In this document: piece by piece, positions 50,416 to 59,168 of the stretch
Layout: each line of letters starts with the position of its first letter
Position numbering within the stretch: position 1 is the stretch's first letter
From: Anaerolineales bacterium UBA5797
GTDB taxonomy: Bacteria > Chloroflexota > Anaerolineae > Anaerolineales > Villigracilaceae
Direction of reading: 5' to 3'
Length of the DNA stretch: 64,000 bases
Assembly: GCA_002418205.1 (NCBI GenBank)
Contig: DIDP01000035.1
Span: forward strand, 40,259-104,258
The notes under the pieces: model-generated
What the model was told of the DNA's origin: nothing
The model's input: only the letters and a program-made list of their open reading frames with translations
The model's database searches: none
Translations under genes and position numbers: made by a program

Positions 50416-52395
50416 ATGAAAATCGTCCAGCCGCCGCGCGAGGTGTTTTGGAGGGCCGCTCTTCTGGCAAGCGCGGCTTTGCCATTTTTATCCATCTGGC
50501 AATCCATCAGGCTCGCGCAAGAACTGGGGATCGACATCGCCTCCCGTCCCTCCTGGATGGGATTGATCGTCGGTCTGTTTTTCCTGGGGTTCATTCCGCT
50601 TCTCGCGTGGACCCTGACCTGGTCCCGCGACCATGAACGAATCCTGTCGTTCCTGGAGTTTCCCGAACGCGCCGACGATAAATTCCGCTGGATCGGTTGG
50701 ATTTTCCTCGCAGCCTCGATCATCGGGTACACCGCGGTTCTCACGGTCCCCTTCATCAGAAACATATTTGGGGGCGAAGGTTGGCTTCGTTTCCTCATCT
50801 TTTGGATCTTTAGTGTGATCGGGTTGTTCGCGTTCAAATCGATCCGGCGCAACATGCCATGGTTTTCAGCATTGCTTTTCGTGGCTCTTCTTCAAACGGC
50901 CTTTCATTTGATTGCTGTGCAGTTTTCCTATGTGACCGATTATCCCTTTGCAATGGGATGGTCTGAGACCAGCCGCTATTACTATCCATCCCTTTTTCTT
51001 TCCGAGTTGGTCTACGGGCAAAAGTATCCGTGGCCGATCCTTCATCCCACGCTGCATCTTCTTCTTATGCCTCCCTATCTGGTCGACGCGCCGCTCTGGG
51101 CACATCGACTCTGGCAGGTGATGATCAGGCTGATTTTTGTCGCGGCAGTTGTCCCTGCGGTGATGAGGCGTTTGTCTGTGCAGGGAAAGGCGACTCGATG
51201 GCTGGTCGCTTTGGGGATGATCCTGTACCTGTTCATGGGTCCGCTTTATTTCCATCTTGCCGTCCCGGTAATCATCCTGCTTTATGGATTTTCGAGTCAG
51301 GACGATCGACGGACCTGGGTCGCCGTTATCGCGGCATCGATCTGGTGTGGATGGAGCCGCGTCAACTGGTATCCAGTGCCGGGAATGATCGCGGCAGTTT
51401 TGTATTTGATGGAATCCCCGGTCAGAGGCAAAAACGTCTGGCAATATCTGCTTAAGCCCGCGTTGTGGTTCATTGCCGGCACATTGACCGCGTTCCTATC
51501 GCAAAGAGTTTATATCGCGCTTTCCGGTGTTCCCGCCGAACTCTTTTACACCAGCCTGTCATCAGATTTATTGTGGTACAGGCTGTTGCCAAACGCATCG
51601 TATTTCCTTGGGATACTGCCCGCGGCTTTACTGGCTTCCCTGCCGATGTGGCTGGTCGTTTATTTCGCCCTGCGCGGTCGTAATGAAAACTGGCATCCGA
51701 TGCGAATTTTCTTCATCTTTTCAGCTTTGCTCGTGCTCTTTCTTGGCGGGCTTGTTGTAAGCCTGAAGATCGGCGGCGGCGCGGACCTTCACAACATGGA
51801 CGCGTATTTCGTCCTGTTGTTGATCGTGGTTGGTTATCTTCTATCTGGTCGTTACCGGCGCGAGGATGGAGGGCTTGCCCAGCCCATGTCTCTGCACTGG
51901 ACGATCGTCGTCCTGTTGATCGCCATGCCCATCTGGTCGCAATTACAGTTTAATGCGGGCATTCGGAGCTATGATGCAAACGGGACACAGGCAGTCCTTT
52001 CCGCCCTGCAGGAGCGCGTGGATCAGGTGCACGCTCAAAACGGGGAGATCCTGTTCATCACCCAGCGGCATCTGATCTCGATGCATATGTTGAACAACGT
52101 GACCCTGATCCCCGAATATGAACGCGAAGATCTGATGGAGTGGGCAATGGCAGACAACACCGAATATTTGGGGCGCTTCCAAACGGACATGGAAAATCAG
52201 CGTTTCGACCTGATCGTTGTGGACCCGCTCAACTACAGCATCTATTCAAGGAGACGCGGATTCAGCGATGAAAATAACGTCTGGGTCAGGCGGGTGATGA
52301 AACACATCCTGTGCAATTACCGCGAGGCTGCCGTCTTCCCTGAAGATGAGATCGCCCTGTATGTGCCGCAAAGCGGGGAAAGACAGTGTCCGTAG
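50416..52395 (+). CDS. Large membrane protein of unknown function, paralogue of 45907-47940
   Basis: A 659-residue polytopic protein with the same layout as the paralogue 2.5 kb upstream: VTDYPFAMGWSETSRYYY, SRVNWYPVPGMIA and KIGGGADLHNMDAY, then a soluble C-terminal domain (TQAVLSALQERVDQVHAQ). Helix pattern and motifs align along most of the length, but the two are well diverged. The same GT-C-like guess applies. Confidence 0.75.
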   Translation: MKIVQPPREVFWRAALLASAALPFLSIWQSIRLAQELGIDIASRPSWMGLIVGLFFLGFIPLLAWTLTWSRDHERILSFLEFPERADDKFRWIGWIFLAASIIGYTAVLTVPFIRNIFGGEGWLRFLIFWIFSVIGLFAFKSIRRNMPWFSALLFVALLQTAFHLIAVQFSYVTDYPFAMGWSETSRYYYPSLFLSELVYGQKYPWPILHPTLHLLLMPPYLVDAPLWAHRLWQVMIRLIFVAAVVPAVMRRLSVQGKATRWLVALGMILYLFMGPLYFHLAVPVIILLYGFSSQDDRRTWVAVIAASIWCGWSRVNWYPVPGMIAAVLYLMESPVRGKNVWQYLLKPALWFIAGTLTAFLSQRVYIALSGVPAELFYTSLSSDLLWYRLLPNASYFLGILPAALLASLPMWLVVYFALRGRNENWHPMRIFFIFSALLVLFLGGLVVSLKIGGGADLHNMDAYFVLLLIVVGYLLSGRYRREDGGLAQPMSLHWTIVVLLIAMPIWSQLQFNAGIRSYDANGTQAVLSALQERVDQVHAQNGEILFITQRHLISMHMLNNVTLIPEYEREDLMEWAMADNTEYLGRFQTDMENQRFDLIVVDPLNYSIYSRRRGFSDENNVWVRRVMKHILCNYREAAVFPEDEIALYVPQSGERQCP

Positions 52396-52401
52396 AGTTT
52401 T

Positions 52402-53844
52402 TCAAACGAACTTGATGCGCCGCGCCGCAAACGCGACCATGCGGATCAGCAAAAGCCCGTGTCGCCAGCGGGAGATATTGGTTGTGCCGTAGGTGCGCTC
52501 GCGGTACCGGATGGGAAGATCGATGATCTTCAAGTTCAATTTCGCCGCGCCGAAGATCAGGTCGAAATCGCCAAAGGGATCGAAATCGCCAAAGTAGGAA
52601 CGGTTTGCCGCGATCAGTTCGTAATCCTTCTTCCACAATACTTTCGTGCCACACAACGTATCCTTGATGGATTGCCCCAGCAGCCATGAGAATGCCATGC
52701 TGAAGAATTTGTTCCCGATAAAGTTCAGGGTCCGCATGGCTTCCTTTTCCATGGGATAGACCAGGCGCACGCCGTTGATGAATTCGCCCCTGCCGGATGC
52801 CAGAGCCTCATAAAAGCGCGGCAGGTCCTCGGGAGGGACGGTCATATCGGCGTCGAGGATCATCAGCACATCGCCGGTCGCCGCGTCGAAGCCGGCACGA
52901 ATGGCGTCCGCTTTGCCGATGCCCGGTTGTTTGAGGAGCAGGCTGGGGGTGGAGGGATGCGCAACGATCTCGCGTTCGATCGCCGCGTAGGTGTCGTCTT
53001 TGGAGTGTCCTTCCACGAAGACGATCTCGGTCTCGCGTCCCATTTTGGGAGTCCGTTCGAAGAGGGCTTTGATATTGCCCGCCTCGTTACGCGCCGCAAT
53101 GACCACCGACACCTTTGGCTCTTCTGTGCGCTCGGGCACGGGGCGCGCGACCACGAAATTGGAAAGCGCCATTTGATTGAAGGGCCACAAGCGGACGAGG
53201 AACCGGTTCGCCAGACCGCCCAATGGCAGTGGCCAGAGGATTTCCTGACTGCTCCGAATGGTCTCGAAGCCGGCCAGTTGCAGCAGGGCACGGATATCAT
53301 CGCGCGTGAGCCAGTTTTGATACATGTTCGGCGTGGCGAGGTTCAACGATTGGGCAGTGCCCAGAGGCAACTGCCAAAGCCGGCTGTAAAAGTTGAGAAT
53401 GACCCGCGTACGAGGAGTACACAGTCGTTTGATCTGTTCGAAGACGCGCTGCACATCCCACAGGTCGTTGACCAGATCGGACAGGATGATGACATCGAAC
53501 GTTTCATGAATCACGGAGAGGTCGTGCCCGTCCGCATGGATGAAATCAAGTTGAGGATGGCGTTCCCGTGCGCGGCGGATCATCTCCCCGGAGAAATCCA
53601 CTCCCACGCCGCGCGCAGGCTTGAGGCTGGCAAGCAGGCGTCCGTCCGCGCAACCGATCTCGAGCACGCGCAGATTCGGGCTGACGTGAAAACGATAGAT
53701 CTCGGCAAGCCGCCGGTGATACCATCTGCCCATCCCCTGCCAGGCGTCGCGTTTGCGGGCGATGGAATCCCAGTGGGCAATGCGGGTCTGCTGGTAGGTC
53801 TGACCGGCAGAATCGAAATTTGGGTTTACATTTGGCATGGGCAT
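52402..53844 (-). CDS. Fusion of SAM-dependent methyltransferase and family 2 glycosyltransferase
   Basis: A 480-residue two-domain protein. Residues about 50-230 are a class I methyltransferase (VLEIGCADGRLLASL, GVDFSGEMIRRA). Residues about 243-460 form a GT2 domain (VSVVIAARNEAGNI, FVEGHSKDDTY, ILDADMTVPPEDL). One chain could transfer a sugar and methylate the product or carrier. TAAAAT lies 7 bases before a second Met (53838), suggesting a leaderless start there; the listed start is 53844. Convergent with the membrane-protein gene. Confidence 0.87.
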   Translation of the reverse strand: MPMPNVNPNFDSAGQTYQQTRIAHWDSIARKRDAWQGMGRWYHRRLAEIYRFHVSPNLRVLEIGCADGRLLASLKPARGVGVDFSGEMIRRARERHPQLDFIHADGHDLSVIHETFDVIILSDLVNDLWDVQRVFEQIKRLCTPRTRVILNFYSRLWQLPLGTAQSLNLATPNMYQNWLTRDDIRALLQLAGFETIRSSQEILWPLPLGGLANRFLVRLWPFNQMALSNFVVARPVPERTEEPKVSVVIAARNEAGNIKALFERTPKMGRETEIVFVEGHSKDDTYAAIEREIVAHPSTPSLLLKQPGIGKADAIRAGFDAATGDVLMILDADMTVPPEDLPRFYEALASGRGEFINGVRLVYPMEKEAMRTLNFIGNKFFSMAFSWLLGQSIKDTLCGTKVLWKKDYELIAANRSYFGDFDPFGDFDLIFGAAKLNLKIIDLPIRYRERTYGTTNISRWRHGLLLIRMVAFAARRIKFV

Positions 53845-53921
53845 GATTTTACTGGAAAAGTAGGGCTTTATTGGGGAACATCCCGTTCAATTTTGAATTC
53901 AGAAATTTTCCTCCGTCATGC

Positions 53922-53927
53922 TATACT
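53922..53927 (+). promoter_or_regulatory. -10 box for leaderless transcription of the plsY-like gene
   Basis: TATACT ends 8 bases before the ATG at 53936, and no ribosome site is visible. A TTGAAT at 53893-53898 is too far away (23 bp) for a normal -35. Confidence 0.45.
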
Positions 53928-53935
53928 CGCGAACG

Positions 53936-54532
53936 ATGGACGCACTTTTATTTCTCTTCCCCGTTCTCGGTTACATCTCCGGCTCGCTCCCTTTTTCCAT
54001 CTGGGTGACGCGTTTCGTCAAAAACGTGGACGTGCGCGACGCAGGTTCGGGTCACGCGACAACGACCAACACGATCCGGCAGGCGGGATTCGGCTGGGGT
54101 GCACTGGTGTTGATCCTCGACATCGCCAAAGGGTTCATCCCAACTTATCTCGCTCTCCGGTTCACCGACTCGACCTGGGTGATCGCGATCACCGCCGCGT
54201 GCGCGGTCATCGGTCATTGCTGGCCCCTCTTCGCCCAATTCCGCGGCGGCATGGGGCTGGCAGCCTTCGGCGGCTCTCTGCTGGCGGTCAACTGGTTCCC
54301 GTTTATCATTGGACTGGGGCTGCTGCTTGCCATCACCATCACCATCCGGCATAGCGCACGCGCCAGCGTTTTCACAGGCATCTTCATCGCACCGCTATTC
54401 TGGCTTTTCAATCTGCGCGGCACAGAATTCTGGATCGCGCTGGCAGGCGGGGTTGTGATCGCCTATCGTTTCCTCATTGACTGGAACCGCCGGTACCGCG
54501 AACTCTGGCTTGACAGGGAAAAACAAAGATGA
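53936..54532 (+). CDS. PlsY-like glycerol-3-phosphate acyltransferase
   Basis: A 198-residue five-helix membrane protein of the PlsY family, which acylates glycerol-3-phosphate from acyl-phosphate. The order of motifs is kept: ISGSLPFSIW, DVRDAGSGHATTTNTIRQAG, DIAKGFIPTYL and GHCWPLFAQFRGGMGLAAFGG. Compared with the usual GSGNxGATN and GGKGVAT, several signature residues differ (N to H, K to M), so activity or donor may have changed. The frame opens at 53918, but the -10 box favours the ATG at 53936. It overlaps degV by 4 bases. Confidence 0.8.
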   Translation: MDALLFLFPVLGYISGSLPFSIWVTRFVKNVDVRDAGSGHATTTNTIRQAGFGWGALVLILDIAKGFIPTYLALRFTDSTWVIAITAACAVIGHCWPLFAQFRGGMGLAAFGGSLLAVNWFPFIIGLGLLLAITITIRHSARASVFTGIFIAPLFWLFNLRGTEFWIALAGGVVIAYRFLIDWNRRYRELWLDREKQR

Positions 54533-55365
54533 AAATCGGCATCCTCACTGACTCCACCTCCGACCTCCCCCGATATCTCATCGAACAATACGAGCTTGAA
54601 GTTGTCCCGACCGTTCTGATCCTCGATGGAAAGGAATACGCGGACGGACAGGGCATCTCACGCGATGACTTTTACAAAAGACTCCCCTCGCTTCAAACCC
54701 CGCCGACAACTGCCGCGCCATCGATCGGCGATTTCGCATCCCGATACGACTCCCTCTTCAGGCGCGGTTGTGACCATATCCTCTCCATCCATGCCGCCAG
54801 CGCGCTGACCACCATCATCAACTCCGCACGTCAAGCCGCGCAGGAGTATCCTGACAGGATCACCGTCATCGACAGCCTATCGCTTTCGCTGGGACTCGGT
54901 TTTCAAGTCATTGCCGCCGCCGAAGCCGCCGAAAACGGACTCACCGCCGCGCTGAACGCCATCGAAGCCACGCGTAAACGTCTCCGCGTTTCTGCCGCGC
55001 TGGATACGATGGAATATCTCAGGCGCAGTGGACGCGTCCCCGGCGCGGTCGCGACCCTCGGCGGACTGCTCTCCATCAAACCGCTGATCGAACTGGCAAA
55101 TGGGGAAGTGAAAGCCATCGGCGCGGTCCGCACGACGAAGCAAGCCAACGAACGGATGCTGAGATTCCTTTTGGAGGGCGGCTCGCTCGAACGGCTGGCG
55201 ATCCTGCACACCGGCGCGGAAACGCGTGCAAAAGAATTCTTGAACACCATCATGCAAAATGACAGCCAGTCCGTGCCGCGCGATATTCTGATGGTCAACG
55301 TGACTACGGTCATCGGCACGCATGTCGGTCCGCATGGGCTGGGGTTCGCGGCGGTAAGGAAGTAA
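54529..55365 (+). CDS. DegV-family fatty-acid-binding protein
   Basis: A 278-residue DegV/FakB-like protein (KIGILTDSTSDLPRYLIEQY and TTAAPSIGDFASRY; VIDSLSLSLGLGFQVI). Family members bind a fatty acid for phosphorylation by FakA into acyl-phosphate, the PlsY donor. That it follows and overlaps the plsY-like gene fits this acyl-phosphate route. No fakA gene is in the window. Confidence 0.92.
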   Translation: MKIGILTDSTSDLPRYLIEQYELEVVPTVLILDGKEYADGQGISRDDFYKRLPSLQTPPTTAAPSIGDFASRYDSLFRRGCDHILSIHAASALTTIINSARQAAQEYPDRITVIDSLSLSLGLGFQVIAAAEAAENGLTAALNAIEATRKRLRVSAALDTMEYLRRSGRVPGAVATLGGLLSIKPLIELANGEVKAIGAVRTTKQANERMLRFLLEGGSLERLAILHTGAETRAKEFLNTIMQNDSQSVPRDILMVNVTTVIGTHVGPHGLGFAAVRK

Positions 55366-55368
55366 TAC

Positions 55369-55407
55369 AGAACCCGGAGGTTTACATCGCAAAGACCCCC
55401 GGGTTCT
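55369..55407 (+). terminator. Terminator between degV and recG
   Basis: Arms AGAACCCGG (55369-55377) and CCGGGTTCT (55399-55407), followed by TATTT. Confidence 0.7.
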
Positions 55408-55424
55408 TATTTCCCTCCCCATGA

Positions 55425-55430
55425 TAAAAT
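55425..55430 (+). promoter_or_regulatory. -10 box for leaderless transcription of recG
   Basis: TAAAAT ends 7 bases before the recG ATG (55438). No ribosome site is seen. Confidence 0.4.
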
Positions 55431-55437
55431 ACCTTAT

Positions 55438-57915
55438 ATGCAGCCCTCATTAGAAAAACTACGCAAATTCTTCCGTCTCGAACACGGGAACGGATACGAA
55501 AACACCGCCATTATCGGCGGACTCGCAAAGATGCTCGATTATTGGGAAGGCGAAGCCCGCGCGGATGGCATCCAGGAGGAGGTCATCCAGGCTGTCGTGC
55601 AGAGACTCCGCTCCTATGACGGACTCAGCCCCCAGTCCCGCGCCGATGCGCTGAAAGGGTTGTGGAAACGCATCGGGGATACGTATCCCGAGACCCAGCA
55701 GAAACCACAGCAAAAGCCGCGTCCCAAACCAACACAAGCCGAACCCGCACACAAGCAGGAAGAACAACGACGCGAACCGCGCGAACACCGCCAGCGTCCG
55801 CCCGCGCCGCCGCGCTCGGAAACGGTCGCAGGCGCGAAAACCTCCGCCACGCCTGCCGCCCTCGACGCCAAGTTGACCGTGTTGCAGGGCGTGGGACCGC
55901 GCAACGCCGAATCGCTCGCCAAGCTTGGCTTGCACACGCTCGGCGACATGCTGTATTACTTCCCGCGCCGTTACGACGATTACTCACAGCTCAAACCGAT
56001 CAAGGACTTGTTCTACGGCGAACAGATCACGGTCATCGGCACGATCCAAAGCGTGCACACGCGGCCCATCCGCGGCGGCAAGGCTTCGATCGTCGAAGTG
56101 ATCATCGACGATGGCACCGGCGCGTTGCGGCTGAGCTATTTCAACCAGCCCTGGCTCGCGAACCGTTTCAAAAAAGGCGATGCCATTTCCGTTTCTGGCA
56201 GGATCGATCAATATCTCGGGCGGCTCGTGATGAACAATCCCGATTGGGAGCCGGTCGAAGCCGAAAACCTGAGCACCAACCGCATCGTGCCGGTCTATTC
56301 GCTCACCGAACGCATCACGCAAAAATGGCTGCGCAACCAGATGAAGCAGGTGATCCAGTACTGGGCGCCATCAGTGGTGGATGCCCTGCCCGAAAGCGTT
56401 CAGGATTCTGCAAACCTCATGCCGTTGAGCGACGCGTTGTTGCAGGTCCATTTCCCCGATTCGCAGGATCAGCTCAAATCTGCGCGCCAACGACTTGCCT
56501 TCGACGAAATCTTCTATTTGCAGATGGGCGTGCTCCGCCAGAAGCGCGATTGGAAATCTGTGGAGGCGCGGCGCTTCACCGTCCCGGACGAATGGCTGGA
56601 GGCGCGTTTAACCAGCCTGCCCTTCTCCCTGACCTCTGTCCAGGACCGCGCCATCGCAGATATCCGGGCCGACCTCGACTCGGGCAAACCCATGAACCGC
56701 CTCCTGCAGGGCGATGTGGGTTCGGGTAAAACTGTCGTCGCCGCGCTGGCAGCCGCCATGATCACCTCCAACGGCTCACAGGCCGCCGTCATGGCGCCAA
56801 CCTCCATTCTGGCGGAACAACATTATCGCAACTTCACGAACCTGCTCAAGGATGTTCTCAAGCCCGAGGAGATTCGCCTGCTGGTCGGCGACACACCTGA
56901 TGCCGAAAAAGAGGAGATCCGCAATGGGCTTGCAGATAACACGATCAGGATCGTGATCGGCACGCACGCAGTCATCGAGGAACCGGTTCAATTCGCGGAC
57001 CTGCAATTTGCCGTCATCGACGAACAGCATCGCTTTGGCGTGGAGCAGCGCGCGGAACTCAGAAGCAAGGGCACCAATCCGCACCTGCTTGTCATGACCG
57101 CCACTCCGATCCCGCGTTCCCTCGCCCTGACCCTCTACGGCGACCTCGACCTCTCCATCATGGATGAAATGCCCGCCGGGCGTCAGCCGGTCAACACGTT
57201 CGTGCTGCGACCGCAGGAACGCGAACGCGCCTTCACACTGCTGCGCGGCCAGGTCAAGGACGGGAAGCAGGCATTCATCATCTATCCGCTCATCGAAGAG
57301 AGCGAAAAGATCGATGCCCGCGCCGCCGTGGACGATTACGAGACTCTCTCGAAGGAAGTCTTCCCCAACCTGAAACTCGGCTTGCTGCACGGACGCATGC
57401 GTCCCGATGAAAAGGACGAGGTCATGCTCAAGTTCCGCGACCGGAAATATGATATCCTCGTTTCGACGACCGTTGTCGAAGTGGGTGTGGATGTGCCGAA
57501 CGCGACCGTCATGCTGATCGAGGGCGCGGACCGATTCGGTCTGGCGCAGCTCCATCAATTGCGCGGACGCGTCGGGCGCGGCGCGGACCAGTCCTATTGT
57601 CTGCTCGTCCCCACGCATGAAGACAAGACCGAGAACGAACGCCTGCAGGCAATGGCTGAATCGACCGACGGGTTCTTCCTCGCCGAAAAAGATTTGCAGA
57701 TCCGCGGTCCCGGTGAATTTTTGGGCACGCGTCAATCCGGTTATGCGTCGGGCCTGCGCATGGCAAGCATCACCGACGTCAAATTGATCGAGAAAGCGCG
57801 TTTACAGGCACAAAATGTTTTCGATAAGGATCCCGATCTGTCCCAATCCGAACATGCCCTGCTCGCCGAAGCCCTCGGGAGATTCTGGGGTGAAGGAAAA
57901 GGGGATGTGAGTTAA
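55438..57915 (+). CDS. recG: ATP-dependent DNA helicase RecG
   Basis: An 825-residue branch-migration helicase. A wedge/OB domain (IGTIQSVHTRPIRGGKASIV) precedes the motor: Walker A LQGDVGSGKT, Walker B VIDEQHRFG, motif III VMTATPIPRSLAL and motif VI LHQLRGRVGRGADQSYC. It rescues stalled forks. It is longer than typical RecG (about 690 residues) because of an N-terminal extension with a Gln/Pro/Arg/Lys-rich linker around residues 80-135. Confidence 0.97.
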   Translation: MQPSLEKLRKFFRLEHGNGYENTAIIGGLAKMLDYWEGEARADGIQEEVIQAVVQRLRSYDGLSPQSRADALKGLWKRIGDTYPETQQKPQQKPRPKPTQAEPAHKQEEQRREPREHRQRPPAPPRSETVAGAKTSATPAALDAKLTVLQGVGPRNAESLAKLGLHTLGDMLYYFPRRYDDYSQLKPIKDLFYGEQITVIGTIQSVHTRPIRGGKASIVEVIIDDGTGALRLSYFNQPWLANRFKKGDAISVSGRIDQYLGRLVMNNPDWEPVEAENLSTNRIVPVYSLTERITQKWLRNQMKQVIQYWAPSVVDALPESVQDSANLMPLSDALLQVHFPDSQDQLKSARQRLAFDEIFYLQMGVLRQKRDWKSVEARRFTVPDEWLEARLTSLPFSLTSVQDRAIADIRADLDSGKPMNRLLQGDVGSGKTVVAALAAAMITSNGSQAAVMAPTSILAEQHYRNFTNLLKDVLKPEEIRLLVGDTPDAEKEEIRNGLADNTIRIVIGTHAVIEEPVQFADLQFAVIDEQHRFGVEQRAELRSKGTNPHLLVMTATPIPRSLALTLYGDLDLSIMDEMPAGRQPVNTFVLRPQERERAFTLLRGQVKDGKQAFIIYPLIEESEKIDARAAVDDYETLSKEVFPNLKLGLLHGRMRPDEKDEVMLKFRDRKYDILVSTTVVEVGVDVPNATVMLIEGADRFGLAQLHQLRGRVGRGADQSYCLLVPTHEDKTENERLQAMAESTDGFFLAEKDLQIRGPGEFLGTRQSGYASGLRMASITDVKLIEKARLQAQNVFDKDPDLSQSEHALLAEALGRFWGEGKGDVS

Positions 57916-57926
57916 TACAACCAGCC

Positions 57927-58025
57927 GTCATTGCGAGGGTTGAGATGCGATTGCATCGAGATCCCGAAGCAATCCACGCCATGAGAGGAGCTTGCTTCGT
58001 CGCAACGAACGCTCCTCGCAATGAC
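57927..58025. repeat. Dispersed repeat, GTCATTGCGAGG...CTCGCAATGAC class
   Basis: A 99-bp element with perfect GTCATTGCGAG / CTCGCAATGAC ends and inner AAGCAATCC / TTGCTTC dyads. It fills the recG-coaD gap and ends 14 bases before the coaD start. Confidence 0.8.
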
Positions 58026-58038
58026 ATACAGGAGATTC

Positions 58039-58557
58039 ATGGTCAGAGCATTATTCCCCGGCACGTTCGATCCCATCCACTACGGACACATTGATATTGC
58101 CACCCGCGCCACGCGTCTCTTCGACGAAGTGGTGATGGCGGTCTATGACAAGCCATTGAAATCGCTGATGTTCACCCCCGAGGAACGCATGGCATTGGTG
58201 GACGAAGCGTTCAAGGACAATCCAAAAATCAAAGTGACCGGCTACAGCGGCTTGACCGTTGAATTCGCCCGCAGGATCGAAGCGCAGGTCATCGTCCGCG
58301 GTCTGCGCGTCTTCTCCGATTTCGAGTTCGAGTTCCGCATGGCACTGGCGAACCACCGCCTCGCGCCCGATATCGAGATCGTGGCATTGATCACGGCCGA
58401 GGAGCATACGTTCCTTTCCTCCAGCACGGTCAAGGAGATCGCCATGCTCAACGGGGATGTTTCCAGCATGGTGCCGCCGCATGTGGAGCAAGCCTTCAAA
58501 GCGAAGGTCGCCGAACACGATGACCAACATTCCTTCCCCAATTCGCTCCGGGATTAA
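58039..58557 (+). CDS. coaD: Pantetheine-phosphate adenylyltransferase
   Basis: A 172-residue nucleotidyltransferase. ALFPGTFDPIHYGHIDIATRA holds the HxGH motif; VRGLRVFSDFEFEFRMA and the FLSSSTVKEIAML motif are standard for CoaD. It makes dephospho-CoA from phosphopantetheine and ATP. AGGAG sits before the ATG at 58039, inside a longer frame from 58021. Confidence 0.96.
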   Translation: MVRALFPGTFDPIHYGHIDIATRATRLFDEVVMAVYDKPLKSLMFTPEERMALVDEAFKDNPKIKVTGYSGLTVEFARRIEAQVIVRGLRVFSDFEFEFRMALANHRLAPDIEIVALITAEEHTFLSSSTVKEIAMLNGDVSSMVPPHVEQAFKAKVAEHDDQHSFPNSLRD

Positions 58558-58607
58558 TCTGTGCTAGAATTGCTTTTAATCAATCCTTCAGATGAAGGAG
58601 CACCCTT

Positions 58608-59093
58608 ATGGACATCCTGCAACTGATCGACCGGCTCGAAGAGCTCTTCAATGATAGCAAGTCCATTCCCCTCACCCATAACGTGATGGTGGATGAAGAC
58701 CGCATGCTGGACATCATTGACCAGATGCGGATCGCGATCCCCGAAGAGGTAAAGAAGGCCCAGCAACTGCTCGGTCAGCGCGACCGTGTGCTTGCCCAGG
58801 CGCAGGAGGAGGCGAACCGCACCATCGAAATTGCCCGTCAAAAAGCGGATCAAATGGTGACGAAGGATATGATCGCGCAGGAGGCGCAGCGCCGCGCGGA
58901 ACAGATCGTTGCCCAGGCGCGCGTCGAGACGGAAAACATCCGCGCCGATGCAGACGACTATGTACTGGACAGTCTCACCCAACTTCAGGCGGAACTGGAG
59001 CGGATATCAAACCAGGTTGCCAATGGAATCCGCACCGTGAGGGATGAGCAATCGAGGCGGACACCTGTTTCATCCCAATCAGCGGAGAAATGA
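58608..59093 (+). CDS. Coiled-coil protein following coaD
   Basis: A 161-residue acidic, almost fully helical protein (MDILQLIDRLEELFNDSKSI, then a long Ala/Glu/Gln/Arg coiled coil). The composition resembles ATP-synthase b-subunit or DivIVA-type helices, but no definite family is assigned. GAAGGAG precedes the ATG. An extended -10 (TGTGCTAGAAT, ending at 58570) lies upstream. Confidence 0.75.
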   Translation: MDILQLIDRLEELFNDSKSIPLTHNVMVDEDRMLDIIDQMRIAIPEEVKKAQQLLGQRDRVLAQAQEEANRTIEIARQKADQMVTKDMIAQEAQRRAEQIVAQARVETENIRADADDYVLDSLTQLQAELERISNQVANGIRTVRDEQSRRTPVSSQSAEK

Positions 59094-59115
59094 TCGATCT
59101 TGTTAAAAAAGAAGG

Positions 59116-59147
59116 AACCTTTCGGAATTATCCGGAAGGTTCTTTTG
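59116..59147. terminator. Terminator
   Basis: Arms GAACCTTTCGG and CCGGAAGGTTC (one mismatch) with a 6-base loop, then TTTT on the plus side; A-rich on the other side. It serves the coiled-coil gene and the convergent lipoprotein gene. Confidence 0.75.
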
Positions 59148-59168
59148 TAATTTGCAGGTCCAACAACA

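Noticed and set aside
55662..56729. A 355-codon frame inside recG
   Set aside because: It is the +1 shadow of recG, Arg/Ala-rich with no domain, while the recG frame holds all helicase motifs.
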